This document shows positions 1-9,812 of a DNA stretch of 60,264 bases, one piece after another. The translations under genes were made by a program, and so were the position numbers. The notes below the pieces were generated by a model that was not told the DNA's origin, made no database searches, and worked only from the letters and a program-made list of their open reading frames with translations. The DNA is from Pseudomonadota bacterium (GTDB taxonomy: Bacteria; Myxococcota_A; Bradymonadia; UBA4248). The number at the start of each line of letters is the position of its first letter. Position 1 is the first letter of the stretch. The stretch lies in the NCBI GenBank assembly GCA_017464085.1, contig JAFUEE010000104.1:80226-140489 (forward strand), written 5' to 3'.

Positions 1-2497
1 TATAGATGTGGTAATTGCTTGCGCATGAGGTCGCCTTGCATTGATGGTTGGTGCAAGTGCCGCCTGCCCAGCCGGAAATATTTGAACATTTATTATTATG
101 GCTGCCGCAGTGATTGAGTGAATCTTCTTCACATGTATTGTTATAGAGATGATAGTTTCCCGTACACGCGTTTGCCTTGCAAGTCTTATCTGTACATGTC
201 CCGCTCGACCAGGCTGGAATTTTTTCTGAACATGTATAGCCGTGGCTGCCGCAGTTCGTGATGGTATCCAGTTCACATGTATTGTTATAGATGTGGTATC
301 CGGACTTGCACGATGTGATGATACAGACGCCATTGTTGCAGGTGCCCGAGGCTGCGTTACCAGCGGTATTGCAGTTTGTGCAGTCATTTCCGCAGTGTTC
401 GCTCGTATTGCTGCAAGACTGTTGCTGATAGAAGCAGATGTTGTTCTCGCAGCTGGAGAGTTTGCATGTGCCGTTCTGGCAGCTTTCGTGATTGCCGCAT
501 GATTTGCATGCCTGTCCGTCTGTGCCGCATGTGGACATGCTGGATGTGCCGTCGACGCATTGCGTGCCGTTGAGGCAGAAACCGCTCTTGCACTGAGTGG
601 CGGTGCATGCGCCATTTTGGCATGAGCCTTGTGCCCAGCCTGTGAGTGTCGTGCAACTGACTTCGTTTGCGCCGCAGGCGTCTACGGTATCTGCCACACA
701 GGTTCCGTTCTTGATATGATAATCTGGCTTGCACGCGGTCGCCACGCACTGGCCGCTTTTGCAGTAGCCGCTTGTGGCGTTATCGTGCGTCAGGCAGTTG
801 ACGGTTGCATCGTCGTTGACTGGAGCGCATGCGGTCTCTGTATTTGCCACGCATGCGCCGTTATTGAGGTGGAAGTTTTCCCTGCATGACTGGATTTTGC
901 AGGTGCCGTTATCACAGATGCCGGAGGCGGCATCATTTGCGGTGTTGCAGTTCAGGCAGCCTGTGCCGCATTTTGTATCTGTGTTAATGCATTCGCCATC
1001 GTTTAGACAGCTGTTATTGCATGTGGATTTGAGGCAGTGGTTGTCCTTGCAGTATTCGTCATTGGGGTCGCACTTGATATCGCAGCCGCCGCAATTATGG
1101 GAATCCGCAGCAAAACTCGATATGCTCAAGCAGCGCATCATGTCGGAAGTGCCGCAGTTCGTATATCCGGAAGCGCACTCATATCGGCACTGGCCTTCAA
1201 AACACCCCAGTGAGACAGCATTTTCTGGTGTATGCTCGTTACAATTATAGTTGCAATCGCCGCAGTTGGCCGCATCGTCTGCATGGATGGCGATACATTG
1301 CGGCTGTCCTTCGATTTCACAGAGCGTCTTTCCATCTTCAGGACATGAGGTCTGTATGCATGAACCCTCTTTGCAGGTCTGGCCTGTCTGACAGCTGATA
1401 TAGCTCGTGCAGGAACTGTCGGCACCGCAGTAGGTGCTGTTTGTCAATGGGTCAGCGCAGCTGACGATGTCTTCTAGGCTCACGCATCGGATGTAGCCTG
1501 AATCACAGTTGTCCTTGCATGTGCCGTTTGAACAGAGCTGGCCGGGGGCACATGCCGTTGGCGGTTCACCGCATGCCAGAGGCGTATCGTCTTTGCACCT
1601 GCCTTCAGACAGATGGTAACCTGGCTTGCATCGCTCGACAACACATCGGCCGGCTTCGCATTTGCCTGTTTCCCAGCCTTCGACAGCTATGCGGCATTGA
1701 TTATTGTGGTCTCCGCAGTTGTCGGTGTCATCATCCTCACAGAAATTTTTATATTGATGCTGATTTGGGGGGCATGTGGTGCGTGAAATACATCTGCCAT
1801 TTTCGAGTTCATAAATATTTTCGCATTCGCTGGCGATGCATTCCGTGGCGTGACATTCATTTTCAATGCAAATACCGCCATCACAGTCAGAATCGTTCGT
1901 GCATTCCTTATGGCTGTTGATATTTTCGCATGCGCCTGATTTCCATCCGCTCATCTGTGAACACTTGATGCCGTGCCCGCCGCAGTTATTGATATCGTTA
2001 TCTTCGCATGAGCCATTGTAATAATGCTGGGTTGGAGGGCAGTTTGTGAGTGTAAAACAGCTGCCGTCTTGAAACTTTTAGCCATCTTTGCATGCGCTCA
2101 CGACACAGGAGCCTTCTTCACAAGTGCCTTCAGCCCAGCCGCGAATGAGCTGTGTGCAGTCATTCTTAAGTTTTCCGCAGTTCTGGAGATTATTTGGCTG
2201 GCATTTGCCCTTGTCGATATATTCGTCTTTGCCACAGGCGATGGTGGTGCAGTAATTCAGTCCGTTTTCATCCTTTGCGCACTTGGAGTATTGGAGCGGG
2301 CAGCGTTTGCTTTCAAAATTCTGGGTAAAGTCGTCAAAACTGCATGATTCTGCATTGCAGTTGGGATCGAGAATGTAGTCGAGCGCGCCGCTTTCGCCCT
2401 CTGGCGGGCACTGGTCTCCGTATTGTTTGATATCGTCCAGCGCACAACCGCTGAAACAAAGCATGAGCAAAACGAATGATAACTTATTTTTTGACAT
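1..2497 (-). pseudogene. Giant Cys-rich lipoprotein, paralogue of the 2661-8300 gene, with one in-frame TAA; 3' end outside window
   Basis: The gene starts at 2497 behind an AGGAG ribosome site and encodes a lipoprotein signal peptide with lipobox FSGC. Residues 1-139 end at a TAA (2078-2080). Past it the same frame stays open to base 1, about 690 more codons, and keeps matching the downstream paralogue block for block: repeated GW..G.C..G.C units, the CACxPGQLC block and NCGxHGxxC units. In the paralogue the stop position is a Tyr (CTDGY against CKDG-stop), so one base change from TAT or TAC explains it. No frameshift is needed; I followed the frame by hand through the region. The protein would be outer-membrane anchored and disulphide rich. 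It is probably a recent nonsense pseudogene, though readthrough or an assembly error is possible. Confidence 0.8.
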
Positions 2498-2612
2498 AAA
2501 AACTCCTAAGAAAAAACACCTGAACCAAAAATATAGCCACTTTGTGAAACGATATCAATGTGCAGGGGGGGCATCAGAAGTGCCGGCGTCTTGCAGACTC
2601 GTTCTGGATAGA

Positions 2613-2641
2613 CAAAAAAATCCCCGGAATTCACCGGGGAT
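2613..2641 (-). terminator. Rho-independent terminator of the 2661-8300 gene
   Basis: An 8-bp stem (ATCCCCGG with CCGGGGAT, loop of 6) is followed on the minus strand by a run of seven T. It lies about 20 bases past the stop codon at 2661. Confidence 0.9.
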
Positions 2642-2660
2642 TTTGCTCACTTACAGGGGG

Positions 2661-5600
2661 TCAGTGACAGTTGGCTGGGACGATGCCTGAGGGCAGTGGC
2701 AGGGTATAAGTGCCGCTGCCAAGACCTGTCGAGATCGAACAGCTGCGAGCAGTCCATGATCCGCTCGAACAGGCGTTGTTCAGCACATTGAGCATGGCGG
2801 TGCCCCCGACCATGGGGGTCTGCCCGCTGAGTGTGAACTGGGACGCAAAGCTTTTGTTATTGGCCAGCTGATACAGCGACTGGAACACGAAATTGGGACC
2901 GTTTGCCTTGAAGCCTGAGCCGTTGACGACTGCCGCTGTATATGGCTGGCCGCCGAAAACAGAGCCGATCCAGTTGCAGGTGATATCTGATGAATTGACA
3001 GTTGTGGTTCCGCCGATAAGGCCTGAGTTTTGGCCGCCTGCAAGCGTGACAATGGCATAGCAATAATTGATATTAAAGCCTGAAATCCCGTTGGGGGCTA
3101 TTCCCACGAGACCGCCGACGACAGGGCCGCTGACTTTTCCGAAGGCACCTGAGTTTCTGACTGAAAATTCAGATCCGGTTTGTCCGATCAGACCGCCAGA
3201 TGTGTTTCCGCAACTGATATTGCCATTATAATAGGAAGAGGTCATTGTGCCGCCGCCTGAAATGATGCCGACAAGACCGCCACAGATGCCGTTGCCGGAT
3301 ACATTGCTTGTCGAATAGGAGGTCGTGAAGGTTGAACCGGCTATCGTGCCGGCCAGACCGCCATAGCTTCCGCTATGATTGCCGCAGACTGTGCCGGAAG
3401 CGCGGGAATTCGTGAGTGAGGTTCCGCCCAGTGAGCCTGCGATTCCGCCGGCAATGCCATACTGCGCTGAGACTGTGCCTGAGTAGCTGCAGTTGGTGAT
3501 GGCTGTTCCGCCTGTCGATCCAACAATGCCGCCTGCTGTCGATTGGGAGGCATTTATGGTGCTTGAGGATGTGCAGCTGGATATGTTGCCAGGGCCTGTG
3601 CTGCCGACGATTCCGCCGACATAGCTTGTTCCGGAAACTGAACCGGATGTCGTATTATTCGTCAGGGTGATGTATCCTGCAGTTCCGGCAATGCCGCCGA
3701 CATAGGATGTTCCAGAAACTGAGCCGCTGCCCGTGTTATTGGCAAGCGTCGTGTATGTGGCATACCCTGCGATTCCGCCGACATAGCTCGCGGATGATGA
3801 TACATTGACGGCAGCGCGCAGGTCTTTGATCGTGGCCGGGGTCGGCTGTGTGCCGACATTGCCGAACGGCGCGCAGTAATTGGCAGAGCAGCTCAAGGTG
3901 CCGGAGAGCGTCTTGTTGTTGCCAAAGAAAGTGCCTGTGAATGGATGCGAACTCGTGCCCACGCCGATCCAGTTGCCCTGATTGCCGAGGTTGAGGTCGC
4001 GCGTGAGGACATAGTATCTGCCCGTGTTGCCATTGGGCCAGACATTGCCGGCATTGATATAGGTCCGGAACTGGATGAAGTCGTCGAGTGACGAGATGCA
4101 TGCCGCGCTCACGGTGGCGTTGTTATAGGCGACGCTCATATAGCCGTTGACGCAGCGGCAGGACTTGTTCTGGCAAGTTTCCCCGGAGGGGCAGGCATTG
4201 CCGTGCGTGCCGCAGTTCGTGCTGCTGTCTGCTTCGCAGGTGCCGTTGTAGAGATGGTAATTGCCTGTGCACGAAGAGGGGACGCATGTGCCGTTTGTGC
4301 ATGAGCCGCCGTTCCAGCCAGGGACGGATGTCTGGCAGTTCGTGCAGTTGGGGCCGCAGTCTGTCACTGTGTTCGGGTGGCAGGTGCCATTCTTGAGGTG
4401 GAAACCGCTCTGGCAGCTTGCTGCCACGCAGGTCTTGTTGGAGCATGTGCCATTTGCCCATCCGGTGACATGGCTGCTGCATGCATAGTTATGCGAGCCG
4501 CAGTGGCCGACGCTGTCGGCTTCGCAGCTGCCGTTATAGAGATGATAGCCGTTGCTGCATGAAGTGACGACACAAGTCTTGTTGTTGCAGATGCCATTTG
4601 CCCATCCGGTGACATGGCTGCTGCAGGCATAGTTGTGTTCGCCGCAGTGGCTGACGCTGTCGGGTTCGCAAGCGCCGTTGTAGAGGTGATATCCGGACTG
4701 GCAGCTTGTGACAACGCATGTGTTGTTCGTGCAAGTGCCGCTGGCCCAGCCCGGAATATGTTCGCTGCAGACATAGCCGACAGAACCGCAGTTCGAGATA
4801 TCGCTCGAAGAGCAAGTGCCATTGGTCGGATAATATCCGCTCTGGCAGGCTGTGGCTCTGCATGTGTTGTTCGTGCAGGTGCCGGATTTCCAGCCGGGTA
4901 TTTTGCTCGCGCAAGCGTAATTTTTCGCGCCGCAGTTGTTCAGATCGCTGGCATAGCAGCTGCCGCTGTACAGATAATAATTATTTGCGCACGAAGCGGG
5001 GATGCATGTACCGCCAGAGCAGGTGCCGCTGCCCCAGCCAGTGACAGTGCTGCATTTGTTGCCATGTGCGCCGCAGTTGTCCGTGCTGTCAGCCTCGCAG
5101 GCGTTTTGATAGACATGGTTTCCGGAGACGCAGCTGCTCACAACGCAAGAGCCATTTGTGCAAGTGCCGGAGCTCCATTTGCTGACATGTTCCGAGCAGA
5201 CAAAGCCGTGAGCGCCGCAGTGGCTTGTCGAATTCTGTTCGCATCCCTGGTTGTAAACGTGATAGGCAGAGAGGCAGCTCTGGGCGACGCATTTGGCTTG
5301 GGTGCAAGTGCCTGAGCTCCAGCCTGTGACTTTGTTCGCGCATGCATAGCCGTGTGACCCGCAGTGAGAGAGGGAATCCGGCTCGCAAGTGCCATTATAC
5401 GTATGATAGCCGCTGGTGCAGCTGTTTGCATAGCAGCCTGCGTTGACGCAGAGGCCGTCTGCCCAGCCCTGAACTGTCGAGCTGCATTTCTTGCCGACTG
5501 CGCCGCAGTTGTCCACGGAGTCGATCTGGCAGCCTGTGCCATTGAGGTGATACGATGTCGCGCAGCTTGATGCCACGCACTTGGCATTTGTGCATGTGCC

Positions 5601-8300
5601 TGAGCTCCAGCCCGTGACTTTTTCGGAACATGCGTAGCCGTGGCTTCCGCAGTTCGCCACAGAATCCGGTTCGCATGTGCCGTTGTAAAGATGATAGCCA
5701 GTCTTGCAGGCAGTGATCGTGCATGCGCCGGTCGCTGCGTTGCAAGTTCCAGAACTTGCATTGCCGGCCGTATTGCAGTTCGTGCATGCCTTTCCGCAAT
5801 GTTCGTTCGTATTGCTGCAAGACGTGGACTGATAGAAGCAGATATTGTCATCGCACTTGGAAAGCTTGCAGGTTCCGCTCTGGCAGGAGTCATTCTTGCC
5901 GCAGCTCTTGCAGGCCTGCCCATTTGTACCGCATGTCGACATGCTCGTGCTGCCGTCGACACAAGTCGTTCCGTTCAGGCAAAAACCGCTCTTGCACAGC
6001 GTGGCCTTGCATGTGCCGTCGGTGCATGTGCCCTGGCTCCAGCCGGTCAGTGTCTTGCAGTCAAGAGCCGATTTGCCGCAGGCGTCAACGCTGTCTGCGA
6101 CACAGCTTCCTTTGCTGAGATGATAACCGCTCTTGCAGTCATCGGCGACGCATTTGCCCTCTATCGTGCAATGGCCGTTCGTGGCGTTGCTGAATGTCGT
6201 GCAGTTGACGACGGCGCCTGAATCTGCGGGCGCACAAGCGATCGCCGTGTTGAGCTCGCAGGTGTTGTTCTTGAGGTGAAAGCCTTGCTTGCAGCTTTTG
6301 ATCTGGCAGCTGCCGGCATTGCAAGTGCCGGATGCGGCGTTGTTGGCCGTGTTGCAGTTAAGGCAGGACACGCCGCATTGCGTATCTGTGTTGATGCAGT
6401 TGCCTTCGTTCAGGCAGCTGTTCTTGCACGACGACTTGATACATTTGCTGTCTTTGCAGAGCTCATCCTCGCTGGCGCAATGTTTGTTGCAGCCGCCGCA
6501 GTTATTCGGATCTGTCGCGAAATTGATTGTCGGAATGCAGTTCGGGGTGGCCGGAGAGCCACAGTTCGTATGACCGGCTTCGCATTCATATTGGCAGATG
6601 CCCGAAAGGCAGGTATTGGAGTGCGCGTTAGACTGCGGATGGTCTGCGCAGGCATAATTGCATGTGCCGCAGTTGAGCGGATCGGAGGACTTGATGTCTA
6701 TGCACTGCGGCTGGCCCTGGATCGTGCAGAGCGTTTTGGCTGCATCCGGACAGGAGGTCTGCACGCAGGTGCCGTCCATGCAGGTCTGGCCTTCTTCGCA
6801 GGTGATATAGCTCGAACATGTGCTGTCAGCGCCGCAGAAAGCGTTGCTCGTCTTCGGATCGGCACAGGAGGCGACCGATTCTGGATTGACGCAGCGAATC
6901 TTTCCGGCATCGCAGTTGTCTTTGCATTCTCCATTGGAGCAGAGCTGTCCGTCCAGGCATGCGATGGGCGGGTTTCCGCATGCCGATGGCGTGTCTGCAA
7001 TGCACAGCCCGTTCTCAAGGTGATACCCGGATATGCACTGATCGGGAATGCACTGGCGCTCCACGCAGCTGCCTGACGCCCAGCCCTCTATGACCGTTCG
7101 GCATTTGAGGTTGTGCTCCCCGCAATTATCCGTGTCGTCGTCCTCGCAGATGTTCTGGTAGATGTGCTTGCCTGCTTCGCAGGATGTGCGCGGGGTGCAT
7201 TTGCCGTTCTTTACTTCATAAATCGCTTCGCATTCGGTCGCGACGCATTCTGTCATAAAGCATTCGTTTTCCAGGCAGTATCCGCCGGAACATTGGGAAT
7301 CATCATAACATTCCACATAACTGTTCACGTCTTCGCAGATGCCGGAAATCCATCCGATATTGCTTTTTTCGCAGACATTGCCATGGGCGCCGCAGTTATA
7401 GATATCATCTTCTTCACAGATGCCTTTGAACAGATGCTCTCCGATGTCGCAGCCCAGACGCGCGATGCACGATCCGTCTGATACCATGTAGCCGCTTTCA
7501 TCGCATTCTGTGGCGTAACATTGACCTTCGATGCAGTCTCCGTTTCTCCAGCCGCTGATCGTTTTTTCGCATACGTTGCCGTGCGCGCCGCAGTTATAGA
7601 TGTCATCATCTTCGCATATCCCTTGAAAATAATGCTGAAACACCCCACATTCGGTGCGCGGGATACACGTCCGCCCTGAAAGTATATAGCCTTCCTCCTC
7701 ATTGCACTGGCTCGCTTCACACTTGCCGCCATTGCACGCCCCACTCACCCAGCCGTTGACCTCCACCGCACAAGAATAACCGGTCTTGCCGCAGTTCTCC
7801 ATGTCATCCGGCTCGCAAACGCCTTTGTTCAGATGCTCCCCAGGGCTGCATTCGATCAGGGCCTCGCATTTGCCGTCGCTGAGCAAATAGCCATCCGTGC
7901 AGCCGCTTGCGACGCAGCGTCCCTCCTGGCAGCTTCCGCCGCCCCAGCCTGGCACTTCCGCGCACGCATAATCATGCTGGCCGCAGTTTGAATTGGAATC
8001 AGGCTCGCACTGGCCGTTATAGATATGCTCGTTCGTTTCGCAATGTATCTTGCTGCAGTAATACGTGCCTTCGCTGTCGACGGCGCATTCCGGTATTTCA
8101 GACGGGCACATCCGAGTTTCAAAATTGACTTTATAGTTGCCGAGTTCGCAGCTGTCTTGCGTGCATGAGCGATTCTGGATGTAACCGAGTTCGCCTTCTT
8201 CTCCGGCTGGCGGACAGGCTTTGCCGTGTGGACGGATCTCGTCAAGCGTGCATCCGCTGGCAAGCGACAGAACGATGAATAACGTGAGCTTTTTTTTCAT
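2661..8300 (-). CDS. Giant Cys-rich surface lipoprotein with C-terminal GLUG-like repeats (1879 aa)
   Basis: The N-terminus has a lipoprotein signal peptide with lipobox LASGC (Cys17), so the protein should be lipid-anchored and exported. Residues of about 20-1380 are a long series of roughly 45-residue Cys-rich units of the form NCGxHGxxC...GW.SGTC....C.A..C..GYHLYNGTCE, EGF-like in Cys spacing. From about 1390 the sequence changes to a Cys-poor Gly/Ser/Thr region with YVGGIAG/VGGIVG repeats typical of the GLUG motif found in surface adhesins. The start has GGGAG upstream and a terminator follows the stop. The upstream neighbour at 1-2497 is a degenerating paralogue in tandem. The role is unknown; adhesion or predation-related surface contact is only inference. 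Confidence 0.88.
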   Translation of the reverse strand: MKKKLTLFIVLSLASGCTLDEIRPHGKACPPAGEEGELGYIQNRSCTQDSCELGNYKVNFETRMCPSEIPECAVDSEGTYYCSKIHCETNEHIYNGQCEPDSNSNCGQHDYACAEVPGWGGGSCQEGRCVASGCTDGYLLSDGKCEALIECSPGEHLNKGVCEPDDMENCGKTGYSCAVEVNGWVSGACNGGKCEASQCNEEEGYILSGRTCIPRTECGVFQHYFQGICEDDDIYNCGAHGNVCEKTISGWRNGDCIEGQCYATECDESGYMVSDGSCIARLGCDIGEHLFKGICEEDDIYNCGAHGNVCEKSNIGWISGICEDVNSYVECYDDSQCSGGYCLENECFMTECVATECEAIYEVKNGKCTPRTSCEAGKHIYQNICEDDDTDNCGEHNLKCRTVIEGWASGSCVERQCIPDQCISGYHLENGLCIADTPSACGNPPIACLDGQLCSNGECKDNCDAGKIRCVNPESVASCADPKTSNAFCGADSTCSSYITCEEGQTCMDGTCVQTSCPDAAKTLCTIQGQPQCIDIKSSDPLNCGTCNYACADHPQSNAHSNTCLSGICQYECEAGHTNCGSPATPNCIPTINFATDPNNCGGCNKHCASEDELCKDSKCIKSSCKNSCLNEGNCINTDTQCGVSCLNCNTANNAASGTCNAGSCQIKSCKQGFHLKNNTCELNTAIACAPADSGAVVNCTTFSNATNGHCTIEGKCVADDCKSGYHLSKGSCVADSVDACGKSALDCKTLTGWSQGTCTDGTCKATLCKSGFCLNGTTCVDGSTSMSTCGTNGQACKSCGKNDSCQSGTCKLSKCDDNICFYQSTSCSNTNEHCGKACTNCNTAGNASSGTCNAATGACTITACKTGYHLYNGTCEPDSVANCGSHGYACSEKVTGWSSGTCTNAKCVASSCATSYHLNGTGCQIDSVDNCGAVGKKCSSTVQGWADGLCVNAGCYANSCTSGYHTYNGTCEPDSLSHCGSHGYACANKVTGWSSGTCTQAKCVAQSCLSAYHVYNQGCEQNSTSHCGAHGFVCSEHVSKWSSGTCTNGSCVVSSCVSGNHVYQNACEADSTDNCGAHGNKCSTVTGWGSGTCSGGTCIPASCANNYYLYSGSCYASDLNNCGAKNYACASKIPGWKSGTCTNNTCRATACQSGYYPTNGTCSSSDISNCGSVGYVCSEHIPGWASGTCTNNTCVVTSCQSGYHLYNGACEPDSVSHCGEHNYACSSHVTGWANGICNNKTCVVTSCSNGYHLYNGSCEADSVGHCGSHNYACSSHVTGWANGTCSNKTCVAASCQSGFHLKNGTCHPNTVTDCGPNCTNCQTSVPGWNGGSCTNGTCVPSSCTGNYHLYNGTCEADSSTNCGTHGNACPSGETCQNKSCRCVNGYMSVAYNNATVSAACISSLDDFIQFRTYINAGNVWPNGNTGRYYVLTRDLNLGNQGNWIGVGTSSHPFTGTFFGNNKTLSGTLSCSANYCAPFGNVGTQPTPATIKDLRAAVNVSSSASYVGGIAGYATYTTLANNTGSGSVSGTSYVGGIAGTAGYITLTNNTTSGSVSGTSYVGGIVGSTGPGNISSCTSSSTINASQSTAGGIVGSTGGTAITNCSYSGTVSAQYGIAGGIAGSLGGTSLTNSRASGTVCGNHSGSYGGLAGTIAGSTFTTSYSTSNVSGNGICGGLVGIISGGGTMTSSYYNGNISCGNTSGGLIGQTGSEFSVRNSGAFGKVSGPVVGGLVGIAPNGISGFNINYCYAIVTLAGGQNSGLIGGTTTVNSSDITCNWIGSVFGGQPYTAAVVNGSGFKANGPNFVFQSLYQLANNKSFASQFTLSGQTPMVGGTAMLNVLNNACSSGSWTARSCSISTGLGSGTYTLPLPSGIVPANCH

Positions 8301-8340
8301 ATCTTTCTCCCGTGGCTTTCACCAATGATTGACACAAAAA

Positions 8341-8355
8341 CCAGTAAAATACTGG
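8341..8355. promoter_or_regulatory. Palindrome upstream of the giant lipoprotein gene
   Basis: CCAGTA-AAA-TACTGG is a perfect 6-bp inverted repeat about 40 bases upstream of the start at 8300, in the expected promoter position. It could be an operator; no regulator can be assigned. Confidence 0.4.
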
Positions 8356-8412
8356 ATGTTTGGTAACAAATCAATCACTCCGTATCGGCAATTCCAGTGC
8401 TCTGAAAAAAAT

Positions 8413-8570
8413 GGCCGGGCGTATGCCGTCAGGCATAGTCCGGCCGATCCGCGCGTATCGAGGCTCTGCCGAGAAAGCGCGGCTGCTCGATGAGAATCTT
8501 ATGGGAACGCTCGCTATCGCCTTGCGGCGATACGCTTGCGGGCGCTCGCTATCGCCCTGCGGCGATACGC
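8413..8570. repeat. G-bulge hairpin cluster 1 (8413-8445, 8512-8534, 8547-8570)
   Basis: Three hairpins of the window-wide family lie between lrgB and the giant lipoprotein gene. The one at 8413-8445 has left arm GGCCGGGC-G-TATGCC with loop GTCA and its unpaired G on the plus strand. Those at 8512-8534 and 8547-8570 are in the opposite orientation (TATCGCC arms) and start 7 bases past the lrgB stop. A decayed copy may lie at 8450-8482. Confidence 0.8.
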
Positions 8571-8576
8571 TCGCGC

Positions 8577-9269
8577 TTATATCAGATTGACGAACAGCGA
8601 TACCGCGAGCACCGTGATGATTCCCGCGACAACGATCGCAAGGCTGCTCATCGCGCCTTCGATTTCTCCCATGCTCATCGCGCGCGTCGTCCCCGAGGCA
8701 TGAGAAGCTGTGCCGATTGCAAGGCCGCGCGCCACGGGATCTGTCAGGCGGAATAGCTTGCAGGCGGTTTCTGCAAACGTGTTGCCGAGAACGCCGGTCA
8801 CGCAGATCGACACGATCGTAAGTGTCACGATACCGCCGTTCATTTCAGAGACTTTCATTCCGATCGGTGTCGTGATCGACTTGGGAAGGAGCGTCACGTA
8901 AAGCTCATGATTCAGGCCGAGAAGAAGACTCAGAAGAAATATGCTCAGAAGGCTCGCGAGGACGCCGCACGTGATCGACACGACAATCGCTAGGATATGC
9001 TTTTTCAGGAGCGTGATCTGGTGATAGAGCGGTATGGCGAGACAGACTGTTGCAGGTGTGAGGAAGTACGTCAGGTATTTCGCGCTCTGATTGTATGTCT
9101 CATAGTCGATATCAAAGATCAGAAGGACCGCGATGGTGACTACGATGGATACGAACGGCGCGTTGAATATGCTCAGCTTGAAACGGCGTTTCAGAAACAG
9201 GCCGAGCTGGAACGCGAGTATCGTGAGAAGCAGCCCGAAATAGGCAAACTGGAGAATGAAATCTCTCAT
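8577..9269 (-). CDS. lrgB: LrgB/YohK-family membrane protein
   Basis: A hydrophobic protein of 230 residues with multiple membrane segments, matching the LrgB/CidB family over its whole length. Family signatures are visible: LLPKSITTPIGMKVSEMNGG in the middle, then GxxxGNTFAE and GLAIGTASHASGTTRA near the C-terminus. The start chosen is the ATG at 9269, whose A is the last base of the preceding lrgA stop (TGATG), a typical coupled overlap. LrgAB pairs act in the inner membrane in murein hydrolase control or, in several bacteria, as carriers for small organic acids. Which of these applies cannot be told from sequence. Confidence 0.92.
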   Translation of the reverse strand: MRDFILQFAYFGLLLTILAFQLGLFLKRRFKLSIFNAPFVSIVVTIAVLLIFDIDYETYNQSAKYLTYFLTPATVCLAIPLYHQITLLKKHILAIVVSITCGVLASLLSIFLLSLLLGLNHELYVTLLPKSITTPIGMKVSEMNGGIVTLTIVSICVTGVLGNTFAETACKLFRLTDPVARGLAIGTASHASGTTRAMSMGEIEGAMSSLAIVVAGIITVLAVSLFVNLI

Positions 9270-9682
9270 CACACCGGGTGAGCGCCTCCGTGGATGTCCG
9301 AATGGTGGAACCACTTGCGCGGGTTGAACGAGAGATGCTGCTCATGATGAAGAATGGCCTGGGCGACATGACCTGTGACGAACATCACGATAAATGTCGT
9401 CAGCACGACGATGAGAAGGAGCTTCGGCCATACGTCGCCGAGCACGTTCCATGTCGTGATCAGGCCGACTGCGGGCGGCGTGAACATCAGAGGCATGATC
9501 TCTATCATGAAACGGCTCACATCTTCGACCTGCTCAAGCTTGATGATCTTGAGGCAGAGCGCGGCAAACATCAGGGCAAGGCCGTACAGGCACCCGGGAA
9601 TGGGAAACGGCAGGAGCCAGGCGCACAGTTCGCCGAGAAATGATACAAAGAGAATGATCGCAAGCTGTTTCAGATATTTCAT
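9269..9682 (-). CDS. lrgA: LrgA/CidA-family membrane protein
   Basis: A 137-residue protein with four predicted membrane segments. It matches LrgA/YohJ: KQLAIILFVSFLGE at the N-terminus, PFPIPGCLYGLALMF, and MPLMFTPPAVGLI. The start at 9682 (MKYLKQL) is preferred because upstream codons run through the terminator of the next gene; no clear ribosome site is visible, so the start is less sure. It overlaps lrgB by one base, giving a two-gene operon. The inverted repeat at 9680-9693 covers the start codon. Confidence 0.9.
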   Translation of the reverse strand: MKYLKQLAIILFVSFLGELCAWLLPFPIPGCLYGLALMFAALCLKIIKLEQVEDVSRFMIEIMPLMFTPPAVGLITTWNVLGDVWPKLLLIVVLTTFIVMFVTGHVAQAILHHEQHLSFNPRKWFHHSDIHGGAHPV

Positions 9683-9693
9683 GTGGTCACATG
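9680..9693. promoter_or_regulatory. Inverted repeat CATGTG-GT-CACATG over the lrgA start
   Basis: A perfect 6+2+6 inverted repeat includes the lrgA start codon. Its 12-base core TGTGGTCACATG recurs at 41737-41748 upstream of the MATE exporter, also reading away on the minus strand. It may be an operator shared by two membrane-transport genes, or chance. Confidence 0.35.
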
Positions 9694-9762
9694 TAAGATA
9701 AAGGGCAGTCTGCTGCCGGGCGTCAAATACGCTTATTGTGGAAATAATCAAGTCGGAGACAT

Positions 9763-9788
9763 AAAAAAAACCGCCCGAAGGCGGTTTT
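9763..9788 (-). terminator. Rho-independent terminator of the TonB-dependent receptor gene
   Basis: A 9-bp stem (AAAACCGCC with GGCGGTTTT, loop CGAA) is followed on the minus strand by a run of T, 24 bases past the receptor stop. This also argues against extending lrgA upstream through it. Confidence 0.9.
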
Positions 9789-9812
9789 ATGTGGATCATT
9801 TCATGAACGGTA

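Noticed and set aside
1..2077. A frameshift separating the first Cys-rich gene from its 5' end
   Set aside because: Following the frame by hand showed the same frame continues past the TAA, so it is a nonsense change, not a frameshift.
6276..7076. A 266-codon plus-strand ORF opposite the giant lipoprotein gene
   Set aside because: Shadow of the Cys-rich repeat codons on the minus strand; no ribosome site or homology.
8360..8590. A 76-codon ORF over hairpin cluster 1
   Set aside because: It consists of hairpin repeats and has no ribosome site.
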